A stretch of DNA of 64,000 bases from Mantis religiosa. Lineage: Eukaryota > Arthropoda > Insecta > Mantodea > Mantidae. Location: positions 276,552,756 through 276,616,755 of the forward strand of contig CM060950.1 in NCBI GenBank assembly GCA_030765055.1. Direction: 5' to 3'. The position numbers and the translations under genes were made by a program. This document shows positions 44,270 through 57,489 of this stretch, piece by piece. Position 1 is the stretch's first letter; each line of letters opens with the position of its first letter. A model generated the notes under the pieces. It saw nothing but the letters and a program-made list of their open reading frames with translations. It did no database searches and had not been told where the DNA came from.

Positions 44270-44640
44270 ATGTTTGGGAAAAATGTATAATATGTGAAGC
44301 AGGAACAAATAATATCATTACAGCAAAGGATCCAAATGAGATTATGGAGGAAATGGAACAGCTTGTGGAAGTGATTAATGAACTATTCCCTTGAGTAAAA
44401 GTGTGTATCAGTGGAGTGTTGAGACGTCGGGACGAAGACCCCCGATACATTGATGCAATAAATTCTGTGTTAGAATGGGTGTGTGAACAAAAGAACTGTA
44501 TATTTATTGATGGAAACTCATGGATCACAGATAGGGATCTTGGAAGAGATGGACTTCACTTGAATAGAAGGGGTTCACTAATTATTGGTAAATTGTTTAA
44601 TAGATACATTGCATGCTGCAAACCAAAAAACTCATATTAA
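44270..44640 (+). pseudogene. LINE ORF1 C-terminal esterase (SGNH-like) domain
   Basis: The frame shows GTNNIITAKDPNEIM (block III-like GTN), one TGA at about 44390, then VKVCISGVLRRRDEDPRYID, CIFIDGNSWI and GRDGLHLNRRGS (the DxxH block). This matches the SGNH/GDSL esterase domain known in ORF1 of CR1-like LINEs. It ends at TAA 44638-44640, overlapping the ORF2 frame by 28 bp. The catalytic Ser block upstream is not seen. Confidence 0.75.
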
Positions 44641-47600
44641 ATGGTAGTTGTGATCTTATAAAGTTAAGAGCAATATCTAATATTAATAATAATTTTGGCA
44701 GAGTAAAATATAAAGCAAATAAGGATTCCAAACAAATAAGAAATTATAACAAATTAAATGATGACTGCAGAATGTATTGTCATGCAAAATATGAGTCAAG
44801 TATTAGCAAAATAACAGACACAAATGACTTAAGTATATTGTATCATAATGTACAGTCCCTTGGCAATAAGCTTCTTGAAATTGAAATTTTCTTAAACTCA
44901 ATGGAAAATATACAGGTATGTTGTTTTACAGAACATTGGATTAAAAAAACCTGCATTAGCCTAGATTCGCATATCTTTTCAAACTTTATAGTTGCAGACT
45001 TGTTCTGTAGGGAAAACTACACACATGGGGGTACCATGATTGCAGTAAAAAAAGATATCAAATATAAGAGGTATTTAAAAACCAATATGCTAAATGAAGA
45101 ACTGATATTTGAACACTCTATAATTGATATACAGGAACTAAAATTATTTATTGTATGTATCTATCGCTCTCCAAATGGGTGTTATGCTACTTTCCTAGAT
45201 AAACTTGAGAGTTTGATTAATACACTCCAAAAACACTCTCGACAAATCTTTATATGTGGAGACTTTAATGTTGACTTCTTAAAAGACAACCCATCAGTAC
45301 ATAAATTAAAAAACTTACTAGCATTGTTCAATCTCTCAAATGTAATTAGTAACCCCACAAGATTAACTTTACAGTCAAATACGGCAATTGATGTTATAAT
45401 TCTAGACAAATCTATCATTACTGTCAAGCTGGAGAATATTAACACTGGCTACTCAGATCATAATGCTATTGTATCTAATTTAACAAACTTTAGGACTAAT
45501 AATGCTAAAATAACTCCCCAAACATGTTATAAAAGGGTATTTTCTACTGCAAATATTCAATATTTCAATACACTCTTAAACCTTGAAGACTGGACTGATG
45601 TGTACAGTGAAAAAAGAATAGATGAAAAATTGCAAAAGCTTTTACTGACGTTTTTGCATAATTTTAATACAGCTTTTCCTTATACAGTTGTTAAACAGAA
45701 GCAAACTAGTAAAAGGAAGAAATGGATAACAAAGGGAATTATTATCTCTAGCAAAAGAAAACGCTATCTAAATCAGTTGAGTAAAGTAAACAAAACTGAA
45801 GCATTTATAGAATATCATAAGAAGTATAAGCAAATATATAATAAGGTAATAAAAGCTGCAAAAAAGCAATATATATAGATACTTGCATTTCAAATTCGTC
45901 GAATAAAAATAAGACTATCTGGAATATAGTAAAAAATGAAAGCACTAACAACATGGTCAGAACTAGAGACAAAATTACTTTAATAGTTGATAATACAAAA
46001 TGAGATAATCCTGCTGAGGTATCAAATATCCTTAATAAACACTTTATTAGTGTTGCTGATAGAGTACCTTTGACTCATCCCAATATAACAAATACTCCTA
46101 TCAAATTAATCAGAAACGATAAAAGTGTATTTCTCAAACCAGTAACTTGTGAGGAGATTCTTAAAATAATACATTCAAAAAAGAACACATTCTCTGCTGG
46201 ATTTGATGATGTACCAGAGTGTATAATCAAATCTTGCAAAGAATATATAGTAGCACCATTAATGGATATATGTAATTGTTCTATATCAACAGGCAAATTT
46301 CCTAATGTCTTAAAATTAATAAAAGTTGTACCAGTATTTAAGAAGGGAGATACAAAAAATGTTGATAATTATAGACCTATTTCAGTTCAATCGGGGTTTT
46401 CAAAAATCTTGGAAACTGTTATGTTCAACAGGCTATCTCCTTTTCTTGAAAAATATGTATTCAGTGATAAACAAAATGGATTTAGGAAAAATAAATCAAT
46501 TTCTAATGCACTATACTCCTTTATGAAACAAACATTAGAAGGGTTTGAGGCAAATAATTATACTATTGCGATTTTTATGGATTTGTCTAAGGCATTTGAT
46601 TTGGTTGACCATAATATTCTATTATCCAAACTTGAAGCCTATGGTATAAGAGGGGTATCTCATGATTGGTTTGAATCCTACCTTGAGGGTAGAAGACAGT
46701 ATACTGTAGTTAATAATGAATTAAATGGTCATAATATTAATTCCAATATTGAAATTGTGAGATGTGGGGTTCCACAGGGTTCTATCCTGGGACCACTGCT
46801 TTTTCTAGTGTATATTAATGACCTTCCACTTAATATTCCCCATGCAGAAACTATTCTATATGCTGACGACACTAATATAATTATCAAAGGCTGCAATAAT
46901 TCTGAATTGCAACATTATGCTAATACTGTGATGACAAATATGATGCATTGGCTAACTAATAATAAATTACTACTTAATATTAAAAAGACACAAAGTATGC
47001 ATATTTCACTATCAAATAGAAATAAAGCTAATATAGCTCCTGTAATCGCTTTTGGCAATGAGGTAATACAATATATCAATGAAACAAAATTTTGGGGGGT
47101 AATTATTGACAAATTTTTAACCTGGAAGCCGCATATTCAGTATATTACTGCAAAAATTAATAAAGCCCACTACATAATATCAGTGCTAAGGAAAATTTGT
47201 AATACACAAACATTAATGCTGATTTACTATTCATATGTGCAGTCTTATCTTGCATATGGTATCTTTATCTGGGGATCAGCTACCGAAATAAAAGATTTAT
47301 TTGTAACACAAAAGAAAATAATAAGAAGAATGTTTAATCTAAGTAAAAGGACTCACTGTATGAAATATTTTAAGGAAAATAATATACTAACTCTGCCATG
47401 TCTGTATATCTTAGAAACCGTATGCTTTATAAACAACAACATACAATATTTTCAAACAAATAACACTATTCATGAACATTATACTAGGAATGGTGCTAAA
47501 TTACATATACTGGGATCAAGATCAAATAAAAAACTTAACTCAGTACTTCATAAAGGGGTTCACATGTATAACTTAATCTTAAAGAAAATCGAAAACAATG

Positions 47601-47701
47601 ATAAGAAAAGATTCAGAAGAGATGTGAAATCATTTTTAATAAATCAGTGCTTCTATAGTACTCAAGAGTTCTTTGAATATTTTAGATACCAGATTAAGTA
47701 G
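44613..47701 (+). pseudogene. LINE ORF2: APE endonuclease and reverse transcriptase, two lesions
   Basis: The endonuclease occupies 44613-45480, with LYHNVQSLGNK, CFTEHWIKK, HGGTMIAVKK, YRSPNG, FICGDFNVDF, TAIDVIILD and GYSDHNAI, so all catalytic blocks are present. A frameshift in an ATATAT run near 45870 and a TGA at 46001-46003 interrupt the linker. RT at 46070-47300 carries NYRPISVQSGFSKILE, DKQNGFRKNKSI, FMDLSKAFDLVDH, CGVPQGSILGPLLFLVYIND and the catalytic LYADDTNII. The C-terminus ends at TAG 47699-47701 after SFLINQCFYS. The product would nick DNA and copy its RNA at the break. Confidence 0.9.
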
Positions 47702-47959
47702 AGTAAATGATTACATGACAATAATTTTATGATACTAATGGTTGACAATTCATGTAAGTTTTCTGTATTTGTTGACATTGATACAATTTAATCTGATTAT
47801 TGCATGCAGAATTAATTCTGTATTTTCTGAATTTCTAGTTTGTATTGTTTGTACTGTATCTTGAAAAAGAAAATATTTCTGTACAGAAATTAAATGATAA
47901 ATAAATAAATAAATAAATAAATATTTATACTTTATGAATTACTTGTTTTAGATTGAAAG

Positions 47960-48330
47960 AAAGGGCCATTATTAGAGCTCTAGTTTTTGAAGAACGTTCT
48001 AACAGAAATCAATGTTAAAATCCCCACATAGAATTAACAGCAATTTTGTACAGTGCAAGATATGCAGTAAGGTTTCAGGTTTGTAAAGAAATGAATTATA
48101 TTCTCATTTGAAGATCTATGTATACATATAATTAAAGGAACTAACACTAGGATAAATCACCTCAGTTACTACATGCTTAAACTGAGTCTATTCATTTTTA
48201 AAAGAACACTACAAGCTATGCTTTTGTATTTTACTCCTGTTTTTAGCCAGATTTCTACCCCACCATTTTTATGCTGAAATCTACAAAAAAAAAAAAAAAA
48301 AATATTCACAAGTTTGTAATTAGAATATGG
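47960..48330 (-). pseudogene. LINE endonuclease fragment
   Basis: Minus-strand frames include LLILCGDFNIDFC near 48000-48045 and, further upstream, GVEIWLKTGVKYKSIACS near 48215-48270. These resemble the GGV and GDFN blocks of LINE endonucleases. It is short and frameshifted. Confidence 0.45.
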
Positions 48331-49783
48331 TATAACTCACATTCATTTTAAACAAGTCAATGTTCAGTTATGGAGATTATGTGTATTTAAGTCCGTTTTT
48401 CATTTTCCACTAATTCTGGATCTATTATTTTGTTACTAATGCACTGAAATTTCTGCAACAAGATAAGGCAGAGAGCGATGAGAAAATTTCTGAATTACCT
48501 AGTGAATGCTGCAGATTAATACTTGGGTTTTCATCCATCGCCTCATTTTCTAGTTTTCCTTTAGCATGGATGAAATTATATAATTAAGTGGCTTGTCGAA
48601 TTTGAATGCACCACTAAGATTTAAGCAGACCTGTCCTTGCAACAGTCAAAGTCATGCAAACAAAACTTTAAGTCATGAAGCAGTTAATTTTAAGCAGTGA
48701 ATTTTAAGATTGAGTCCCGGATCACTAACACTTTGTTTCAAGAGTTCCAGTGCTTTTCCTGAGCAGTTGCCTGTAGCACTTTTCTCCAATCACTTTTTTC
48801 CCTGACTGGATCTTCATTTAAGGCCTCCAATCTATTATGACTCATAAAGTTAAACACATGATCTTGCATTTTTCATGGTTGTAACAATCACTTGGTAACT
48901 CTAGCAAAATCACAATTGCTACTAATTCTCATCCATAGATCATCACCTTCTTTCTTCAACACATGTATTTCTTCTTGGGCTTTTAGCAGTTCCCTTGTTC
49001 AGCAGATTAATTACCATGTGTCAAGATGGTATTGCCTCTGCATCCCACCTGGATTTCAAGATGGTTAGTACCAACTTAGGCATATTTTTATTTTCAGTTA
49101 GCAAGTTATTTTCACCACCCAGCTGGTACATTATTATGATTTCCACTACTTACTTTGTCATGGCTATCCATGTTGGGCACTTCTGAGCAAACCTCCTTGA
49201 CATTATCATCACTATTTAAAACAATTTTATGGACACTCAAGTGTGTTACCGTATTCACCCAGCCATCTTGTATACAATATGATTCAAATGCCTTTCATTA
49301 TATTACTGACAAACTTTTCACTGCCATGTGACACATGTATAATATGTTGTATTCCTTCTAGTGGAGTTTTATTTATACTTCAGACCTTTATTTAATGAAT
49401 TAAGAAAAAAAGGAAAAAGAAAGGAAAGAAAGAATTGTGAAATTCTCTCTGGCACCAAAAAGCTTCCATTACAGCCATACACACTACATACTACAGCTAT
49501 TCTTAGGTACTTGTCTCAGGAACATAATGTTCATTTTTAATATGCATGTGGTTTGCTAATGATTATTTTAATAAAAACAGTGATGGCATTCTTAGAAAAT
49601 AAATAAATTGTTTTAGCTGAATACACTTTTAACTCTATGTCAGGTAATGCATAGAAAACGTAAATGCTGTATTTAACAATGCTGAAGCAATAGGGATATT
49701 TAAGTGCATATTTGTTTTATTTGTCAATTTTTTGAACAATTGGGTTCTACTAGGTTAAATAGCTGGAAAATAACTAATAATTA
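48331..49783. other. intron sequence, nothing recognised
   Basis: AT-rich, with no long open frame and no recognised repeat apart from a short A-run near 48284-48300 at its left edge. Confidence 0.45.
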
Positions 49784-49880
49784 TGATTGATGATGATGAC
49801 GATGATGATTATGATGCTGATGATGGTCATGATCATGATGCTGATGATGGTCATGATCATGATGATGATCATGATGATCA
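49784..49880. repeat. imperfect (GAT)n repeat
   Basis: GATGAT units mixed with GATCAT and GGTCAT. Two near-identical blocks of GATGCTGATGATGGTCATGA are seen. Confidence 0.8.
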
Positions 49881-50031
49881 TGACGGCAGGGGTATTGGCG
49901 ATAGTGTATGATAATAAGAATAAGAACAATGACCTATGTGCAACTGTAATTATACTTCTGATTATCATAATGATAAACTCTTAAAAGTATACTTTAAAAG
50001 CACTGAAATCAATAAAGGAATGTGCACTTAC

Positions 50032-50283
50032 TGTCTCTACACACTGCACGGAATTCAGTATCGCTGGTTTGTGGGTTAAGGTATAGATCTACAGCACATT
50101 TGGTATCATCAGAACATATGTGATCCCTGCACGGATCATGGCACTGACATCTTTCACAGGCATCAGAATCTATATATCTCTCCACTCCATATGGACAGTG
50201 TAGAAGATTACACTGTTCCTTTGCAGTCTGGCATATATCACTATCTGGCTTCTCAGGAGGTGAATCCACATCGATTTCATTTG
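50032..50283 (-). CDS. Ppn: papilin exon: Cys-rich antistasin-like domain
   Basis: This 252-nt exon (phase 1 in and out) has an acceptor AG at 50284-50285 and a GTAAGT donor at 50026-50031. It encodes an acidic lead (DVDSPPEKPDSD) and a Cys-rich module: EQCNLLHCPYGVERYID, DACERCQCHDPC, HICSDDTKCAVDLYL and AVCRD. The CPYGVERYxD and CxRCxCxDPC pattern is what I know from insect papilins upstream of the WAP domain. It joins exon 59901-60113 (ending phase 1 with C) and exon 23797-23997 (codon A plus TA) in frame. The flanking introns are 9.6 and 26 kb. Confidence 0.88.
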
Positions 50284-50666
50284 CTGATTAACAGAAAATT
50301 ATCTCTATTATAGCACCGTATTGGACCTTTAACAGAAAGTGCATAAATTTTTACAATAACAATGTGGCATTACATTGTTAAAGATGTATGATATTGAGAC
50401 CAATCCTAGTATCTTTTGCTGATCAGGTAATCTCAAAGGCATACTAGGAGTACTGATGATTGACCAAAATGAATTCTATCCCTAACTACCATATTTCTTA
50501 AAAATGATCACTATATACCACTAATTTTCAATTTTTTCTATACCTATTAGAAAAGAATATTAATTTACTATGATATATCTCTCTCTGTGCATTATAAGTT
50601 GTAGTGTATGTAATACGGAATGAAGATTAAATTTAAAGGGAGTCGATTAATGACACTAAACAACAC

Positions 50667-50696
50667 TTTCAGAGACTTTGCCTCTATCCTCAGCCG
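50667..50696 (-). ncRNA. hammerhead-like motif, PLE-D left arm, truncated
   Basis: Minus strand: CCGG, CTGAGGA, AGAGGC, AAA, GTCTCT, GAAA, then a direct jump to GTGTTG. A deletion of about 25 bp removed stem III and the cleavage site that are present at 52410-52440. Confidence 0.6.
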
Positions 50697-51116
50697 GACA
50701 TCAACTGGTTCTCATTGGTGTAGTTGACAATATTTTGTCACAGGTTTCCTCTGGTGGCGGTTCAAGGAACTTGATGAACAAATCTTTCTGGAGGATATCG
50801 AAATTGAATACTTTGTTCCTATTTTTTGAAATGAAGATTTGTTCCCATGTGGATAGTTCTTGTTTTCCTGATGTGTGTTTTAGTAGTTTTGGTTCTGGAT
50901 TTATGTTGTGGTTTTTTTCCCAAAAATGTGTGGCAACTGCTTATTTTTCTAATTGTTTATATTTTATGTTTCTAAAGTGTTCCTTTGCTCTTGTTTCTAA
51001 ACTTCTTTTGGTTTTTCCAATATAAATTTGACTACAGTCACTGCATTCAATTTGATATATACCAGATTTTTTGTTAGATGGAATGGCATCTTTGATGTTT
51101 GAGCAAATTAGGGTTT

Positions 51117-51770
51117 TTAAGGAGAATGTTTGACGGGTGCTAGTTGAATGTTTTGTTTTTTGAAGACTTTTTGGAATTTATCATAGGCCCATGGATGGTA
51201 AGTGAATTTTTTGAAAATCATATTAATTTCTGTAGCTGAGAGGGTTGTGGTTTCCTTTAGTAGCTTCTTCTTTTTTGCTATGTTCAGTTTTTTGTCTACT
51301 AATGATTTGGGAAAGTCATTTTTTTGTGCTATTTCAATTATTTTGATGTATTCTGTTTTGTATTCTTCTGCTGTGAGAGGGATGCTTACCAGTCTGTGTG
51401 CTACACTATTGAAGATTGCCTGTTTGTGGGATCTTGGATTGTAGCCATTAGCTTTTATGTAGTTGTCTGTCTGTGTTGGTTTTCTGTAAATGCCAAAGTT
51501 TAGTCTGTTTTTATTCCTAATTATTTTTAGATCCAAAAATGGTAAATACTCATCTTTTTCTATTTCTACAGTGAACTTGATGCTTTTTTCTTGGATATTT
51601 AAAGGTTTTAGTGCATCACTGATGTGTTTTTTTGTAACTATTGCAAAGATGCCATCTACATATCCTTGCCAGAGTTTGAAAATCCAAGGGAAACCTTTGT
51701 TAATCCTTATTTCTAATGCACTCATGTACAGATTGGCCAGGAAGGGTGATAAGGGGTTGCCCAACTTTCC
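51117..51770 (-). pseudogene. PLE-D RT fragment with altered active site
   Basis: The frame enters at GNPLSPFLANLYM and shows the catalytic box as GYVDGIFAIV, with Gly for the second Asp of YVDD. The linker and thumb follow (FLDLKII, TDNYIKANGYNPRSHKQ, FTYHPWAYDKFQKVF). A frameshift near 51120 (APVKHSP, stop) cuts off the GIY-YIG part, which can still be read in other frames to about 50800. Residues upstream of 51770 in the longer open frame come from the opposite arm. Confidence 0.8.
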
Positions 51771-52434
51771 CAAATCATTAGTAGACAAAAAACTGAACTT
51801 AGCAAAAAAGAAGAAGCTACTAAAGGAAACCACAGCCCTCTCAGCTACAGAAACTAATATGATTTTCAAAAAATTCACTTATAATCCATGGGCCTATGAT
51901 AAATTCAAAAAATTCTTCAAAGAACAAAACATTCAACTAGCACCAGTCAACCATTTCTCCTTAAAAAACCTAATTTGCTCAAACATCAAAGATGCCATTC
52001 CATCTAACAAAAAAACTTGTATATATCAAATTGAATGCAGTGACTGTAGTCAAATTTATATTGGAAAAACCAAAAGAAATTTAGAAACAAGAGCAAAGGA
52101 ACACTTTAGAAACATAAAATATAAACAATTAGAAAAATCAGCAGTTGCCACACATTTTTGGGGAAAAAACCACAACATAAATCCAGAACCAAAACTACTA
52201 AAACACACATCAGGAAAACAAGAACTATCCACATGGGAACAAATCTTCATTTCAAAAAATAGGAACAAAGTATTCAATTTCGATATCCTACAGAAAGATT
52301 TGTTCATCAAGTTCTTTGAACCGCCACCAGAGGAGACCTGTGACAAAATATCGTCAACTACACCAATGAGAACCAGTCGATGGCCGGCTGAGGATAGAGG
52401 CAAAGTCTCTGAAATATGTTCCGGAAAACTTTAA
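51771..52434 (+). CDS. PLE-D GIY-YIG endonuclease, truncated but open
   Basis: The open frame begins at the junction (NFPKSLVDKKLN) and keeps the whole C-terminal part. It carries FTYNPWAYDKFKKFF, a GIY motif altered to CIYQIECSDC, the YIG motif IYIGKTKRNLETR, EHFRNIKYKQ, THFWGKNHN, WEQIFISKN and FNFDI. It ends at TAA 52432-52434, beyond the hammerhead core, so the ribozyme lies wholly inside the ORF. RT is absent from this arm. Confidence 0.82.
52382..52426 (+). ncRNA. hammerhead-ribozyme-like motif, PLE-D right arm
   Basis: Stem I GCCGG pairs with CCGG. The core CTGAGGA is intact. Stem II is AGAGGC with GTCTCT (one G-T pair). GAAAT, loop AT and GTT follow. Stem III is a U-A plus a G-U pair, which is weak but typical of PLE hammerheads. 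Confidence 0.7.
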
Positions 52435-52524
52435 AAGTAAGTGTTGTTTAGTGTCATTAATCGACTCCCTTTAAATTTAATTTATCATAACAACACTGTT
52501 TTCAACACTTCTAAGAAAGGAACA

Positions 52525-53486
<962 letters not shown>

Positions 53487-53502
53487 TAATTAAGAATACA
53501 AT

Positions 53503-53765
53503 TTACAATTCTCTCTTGTGTTGTCCATAAAACTCATGCAAACAATAAAACAGACTTCTTATCAGACATTTGTACAATCTATTTTTAAACGATAGAATAT
53601 TTAAACCCCTTATTTCTTGTGGAAGCGCATTGAAAACTTTTATACCAATTATTTTGTGGTTGTTAAATGTTTTATTGCAATCTATGGTATGGCATATCAA
53701 TTACATTATTATTTCTTGTCTCATGTTTATGTATTCCATTTCTAGTTTTATAATCATGTAGATCC
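53503..53765 (-). pseudogene. LINE C-terminal fragment
   Basis: Minus-strand frames read HDYKTRNGIHKHETRN, then IGIKVFNALPQEIRGLNILS and FKNRLYKCLIRSLFYCLHEF. This is the usual C-terminus of CR1-like LINE ORF2 (short conserved region after RT). One frameshift is seen. The (CA)n run lies just past the stop. Confidence 0.65.
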
Positions 53766-53880
53766 TATTTGATTTTAACCAATATGTCATAGATATATAA
53801 ATTTACCACCGTTGGAATTCCCAATTTAACAAATAATGGTTAAAAGCTCCATTCTGCACACTTTGATGCTAATTTCTGAA

Positions 53881-54720
<840 letters not shown>

Positions 54721-54884
54721 TTTGTTTTTCCAGTGGCATAAGATGGCTATCTAACATTTTTATTTGGTTGTTCAATGCATCATCTTCTGTTTCCAAAAAT
54801 GGCAGGTTTCACTTTTGTTTCATTTCTTGCAGAAATTAATTTCAGTCTGTCTCTTAATGTGCCTTTAGGGCCACAGAACTACTC

Positions 54885-55035
54885 ATATAACTGAAAGTTA
54901 CTTCTGGGCTGTTATGCCGTGGTCTGCTGGAGTTAGAATTTCGATACGTTTCGTCCACAACTGTGGCGGACATCTTTAACGATTGTGATGCAACAGTCCA
55001 TGCAATTGCAATGCATCTTCAGCGATGCAACAGTT
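54885..55035 (-). mobile_element. repeat family F, second copy
   Basis: It shares CCGTGGTCTGCTGGAGTTAG and TACGTTTCGTCCACAACTG (plus strand) with 24655-24900. On the minus strand AAAGATGTCC, then GTGGACGAAACG keeps the hammerhead order, but the core is altered to TTAAAGA. Confidence 0.45.
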
Positions 55036-55825
55036 TCTTACAAAATATATTTACTTTGAAAATAATTACAGAGTATACAGAATGTTTCATAAACTTGGTA
55101 ATAAATTTAAAGGCTAATTGTAAGGAATGTGTTTAAAATAAGAAAACAACTAATATTTATGCTTAAATTAATTTCTTTTGAGTAATAAACTGATGGCTGG
55201 AGGAATTTAGTTGCAGTGATATCTAAATTAATTGATAAACACTTAATAGTCTTTTTTTTCACAGTAAGTCATTCTGTGACTTCACTAAGTGACAGAGTGT
55301 GAAAAAAACTGATTACAAAATGTGTATTAATTGTTTAGAAGTAATTAATTACTTGATGGATTGCATTGCTACTAGGCATTTTTAAAAAATTATAACGTTC
55401 TCTAACTTTTAAAACTCCTGAAATCTTATAGTGGAGAAACAAATTGACACAGTGATTCTTAACATACCCTTTTGTCAGAAAAATTAAGTTTTTACCGAAA
55501 TGATTGCAATAGTTGTTGTACTAAGTGTTAGATTATATCCAAGAGCCTTTTTAGTAGATAATATCATAATGGTGTTTTTAACTTGTGAAGGAGTAAAGAG
55601 ATCGGAAAACAGTGAAAATAGTAATGGTGGCAACACATTTTCAGTCATGATATGTTTTAAATCTTGATGTTTGAGAATGTTGGTAAAATGTTAGCTTTCT
55701 CTTGTGTAGAAATGAACCATGTATTGTTTATTTCTGAAGGAGAAATTCTTTCATAATATTTAGTTAGATATTTTGACTTCTTCCATATGCTTCTATTTCC
55801 TGCATTTAATCTACTGAACTAAATA

Positions 55826-55850
55826 CCATAAATACGACTCATCTAAAAAT
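55826..55850 (+). repeat. PLE-A terminal fragment
   Basis: ATAAATACGACTCATCTAAA followed by AATTAATAA matches the family A terminal repeat (compare 7053-7082). Confidence 0.5.
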
Positions 55851-56037
55851 TAATAAATACCAGTTGCTTGAACATGCTATGTAGGTCATACATTGTTCTG
55901 TTGTATGCTGCTTTATGCACAAGATATTCAATACATTCTCAAAGCTGACTGCACAATGTTGTTCTTGTTAGTATTTGTTCTTGTTGCATGTGATATTTGT
56001 GCATAATATATGTTTCTGATTAATGTGCAAGTAGTAT

Positions 56038-56160
56038 TAAATTTTAGATGAGTCGCATTTTTTACACATCTGCTTCACTTTCGTGTGTAAAAAATGCGAC
56101 TCATCTAAAATTTAATAATTTTTCGCTTCACTGTGGTGTTCCAATACAGTTGAATCTCGA
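56038..56160. mobile_element. PLE-A mini-palindrome with perfect 12-bp target duplication
   Basis: Arms of 33 bp (ATTTTAGATGAGTCGCATTT, then TTTACACATC, and their complement) flank a 14-bp spacer. The family A tail (CGCTTCACTGTGGTGTTCC, AATACAGTTGAATCTCGA) follows on the right. TGCAAGTAGTAT at 56026-56037 and 56161-56172 is a perfect duplication. No ORF or hammerhead is left. Confidence 0.9.
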
Positions 56161-56217
56161 TGCAAGTAGTATATTTATATTGCAAAGGGTTTTTAAGTGT
56201 CTTTCAAGAATAGTATG

Positions 56218-56607
56218 CTATGCTCATACCTGTATTCACTTGAGAGTTTGATGGCATCATCTCTGCTCTCTCTGCTCTTTGTGGGGCCTGTCTACCAAAA
56301 ATCTGCAGCAGAGTAGAACCACAATGCTCAAAACTGAAGCTCTAAAACTGCTGCATGCTACCACTTGCAAGTAGCTGCTGCACATTGCTCATGAGTTCAG
56401 TGCCGGTGCTACTTACGTATGCCTGTGTGTAGACCGATCCCCACAGGGGTAAACAATTGTTCCTGTACAATGCTGTGTTATTGTGCCTATATGTTTCTAT
56501 GTATTCTGGACTCATTTTCAGGTACTTTCAGCTATACTCCGCACAGCCCCCACATAGAGCAGAGATGATGTCATCAAACTCTGAAGTGAATACAGGTATG
56601 AGCATAG
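56218..56607. mobile_element. foldback/MITE element with 52-bp terminal inverted repeats
   Basis: The left end CTATGCTCATACCTGTATTC to ATCTCTGCTCT (56218-56269) matches the complement of 56556-56607 with two mismatches. The interior of about 285 bp has no coding potential and contains a short internal purine/pyrimidine-rich segment. It lies in the Jockey relic, 46 bp from the PLE-A mini-palindrome. The target duplication is not clear. Confidence 0.8.
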
Positions 56608-57110
56608 TGATAGTTCCCTTGTTAGATTAGTAAGATCATCTAGAGCATCTCTGTACTGGTGCCAATTAAATGGATGTCTTACTATATTTGAATATTTGGT
56701 GCTGTTACCATACCATTGTCATCACCAGAGGGTAATGGTCAAACTAAAATTGTATAAAATGATGGGATAGAACAAAATCTATTGACTATTTTCCCAATGA
56801 AGAAATCCAGTTATCTATAACACAATTGTGAGCAAATAGTAAGTAGGATCATTTGAATGAATATCCTCTAAGTAGAAATACTATGCTCTATTTGACCTCT
56901 AGATTGGGACATTGGAACCCCATGTTGGAAGTTTACCTCCCACTAAAAAGTGTGAATCCATTAAATATTCACTTTCCTAGAAAGTAGTAGATATTATTTT
57001 ATTAGCTGAGGTGAATAAAAAGATCTGATCAGCAATGTTAAGATAATGCTGTATTATTACAATTTTGAGTCGAACTAGTACTCAATGCTCCATTTATTGC
57101 TAGTATTTAC

Positions 57111-57152
57111 CTAGAACGCATTTCGTTAGGATCTTCCTAACATCATCAGCTG
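57111..57152 (-). ncRNA. hammerhead-ribozyme-like motif, PLE-B left arm
   Basis: Minus strand: CAG, core CTGATGA, stem II GTTAGGA with TCCTAAC, GAAAT (C changed to T), loop GC, GTT, CTAGG. Confidence 0.7.
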
Positions 57153-57460
57153 TTGTCGACTAATGGATGCCGGTTCAGTGAACTCCTCGGAGGTGATAGG
57201 TGCGTCTCTGTCGGTATCTTGATGAACTTGAAATTGGGGTTGTCTTCAAAGGTAGTATCGAAATTAAACAATTTACTTTCATATTTCTTTATAAAGATTT
57301 TTTCCCACGTGGTTAATGCAGCTGGACCTTGGACACTTTTTAGTAAGTGAATTTCTCGTTCTATGTCATGATTTTCCTTCCAAAAATGGTACGCTACCGC
57401 CGATTTATCTATTTCTTTATTCCCGATGTTCCTAAAGTGCTCTTTAAGCCTAATGTTCAC
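57146..57460 (-). pseudogene. PLE-B left-arm GIY-YIG C-terminal fragment
   Basis: The 104-codon frame (NIRLKEHFRNIGNKEIDKSA to LNRHPLVDNS) is almost identical to the C-terminal part of the right-arm ORF at 57490-58008, differing at about two residues. It lacks the GIY and YIG motifs and is only half of the domain. Confidence 0.8.
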
Positions 57461-57489
57461 GTTCCTTTTTGTTTTTCCAATGTAGAACC

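Larger units (their letters stand above)
44230..47935 (+). mobile_element. CR1-like LINE, 5'-truncated, with esterase-type ORF1
   Basis: The C-terminal part of ORF1 is followed by a nearly whole ORF2. A 3' UTR with a TAAATAAATAAA tail (about 47897-47920) completes the element. Only a few lesions are seen, so it is one of the less decayed LINEs here. Confidence 0.85.
50627..52524. mobile_element. palindromic PLE-D insertion, long copy, 9-bp target duplication
   Basis: The minus-strand copy runs from 51770 down to 50627 and includes part of the RT. The plus-strand copy (51771-52480) is homologous to 50633-51317. The family D tail follows on the right only (to 52524). GAATGAAGA at 50618-50626 and 52525-52533 is the target duplication. 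Unlike PLE-C the two arms begin at different points of the element, so a 450-bp loop remains unpaired. Confidence 0.9.
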
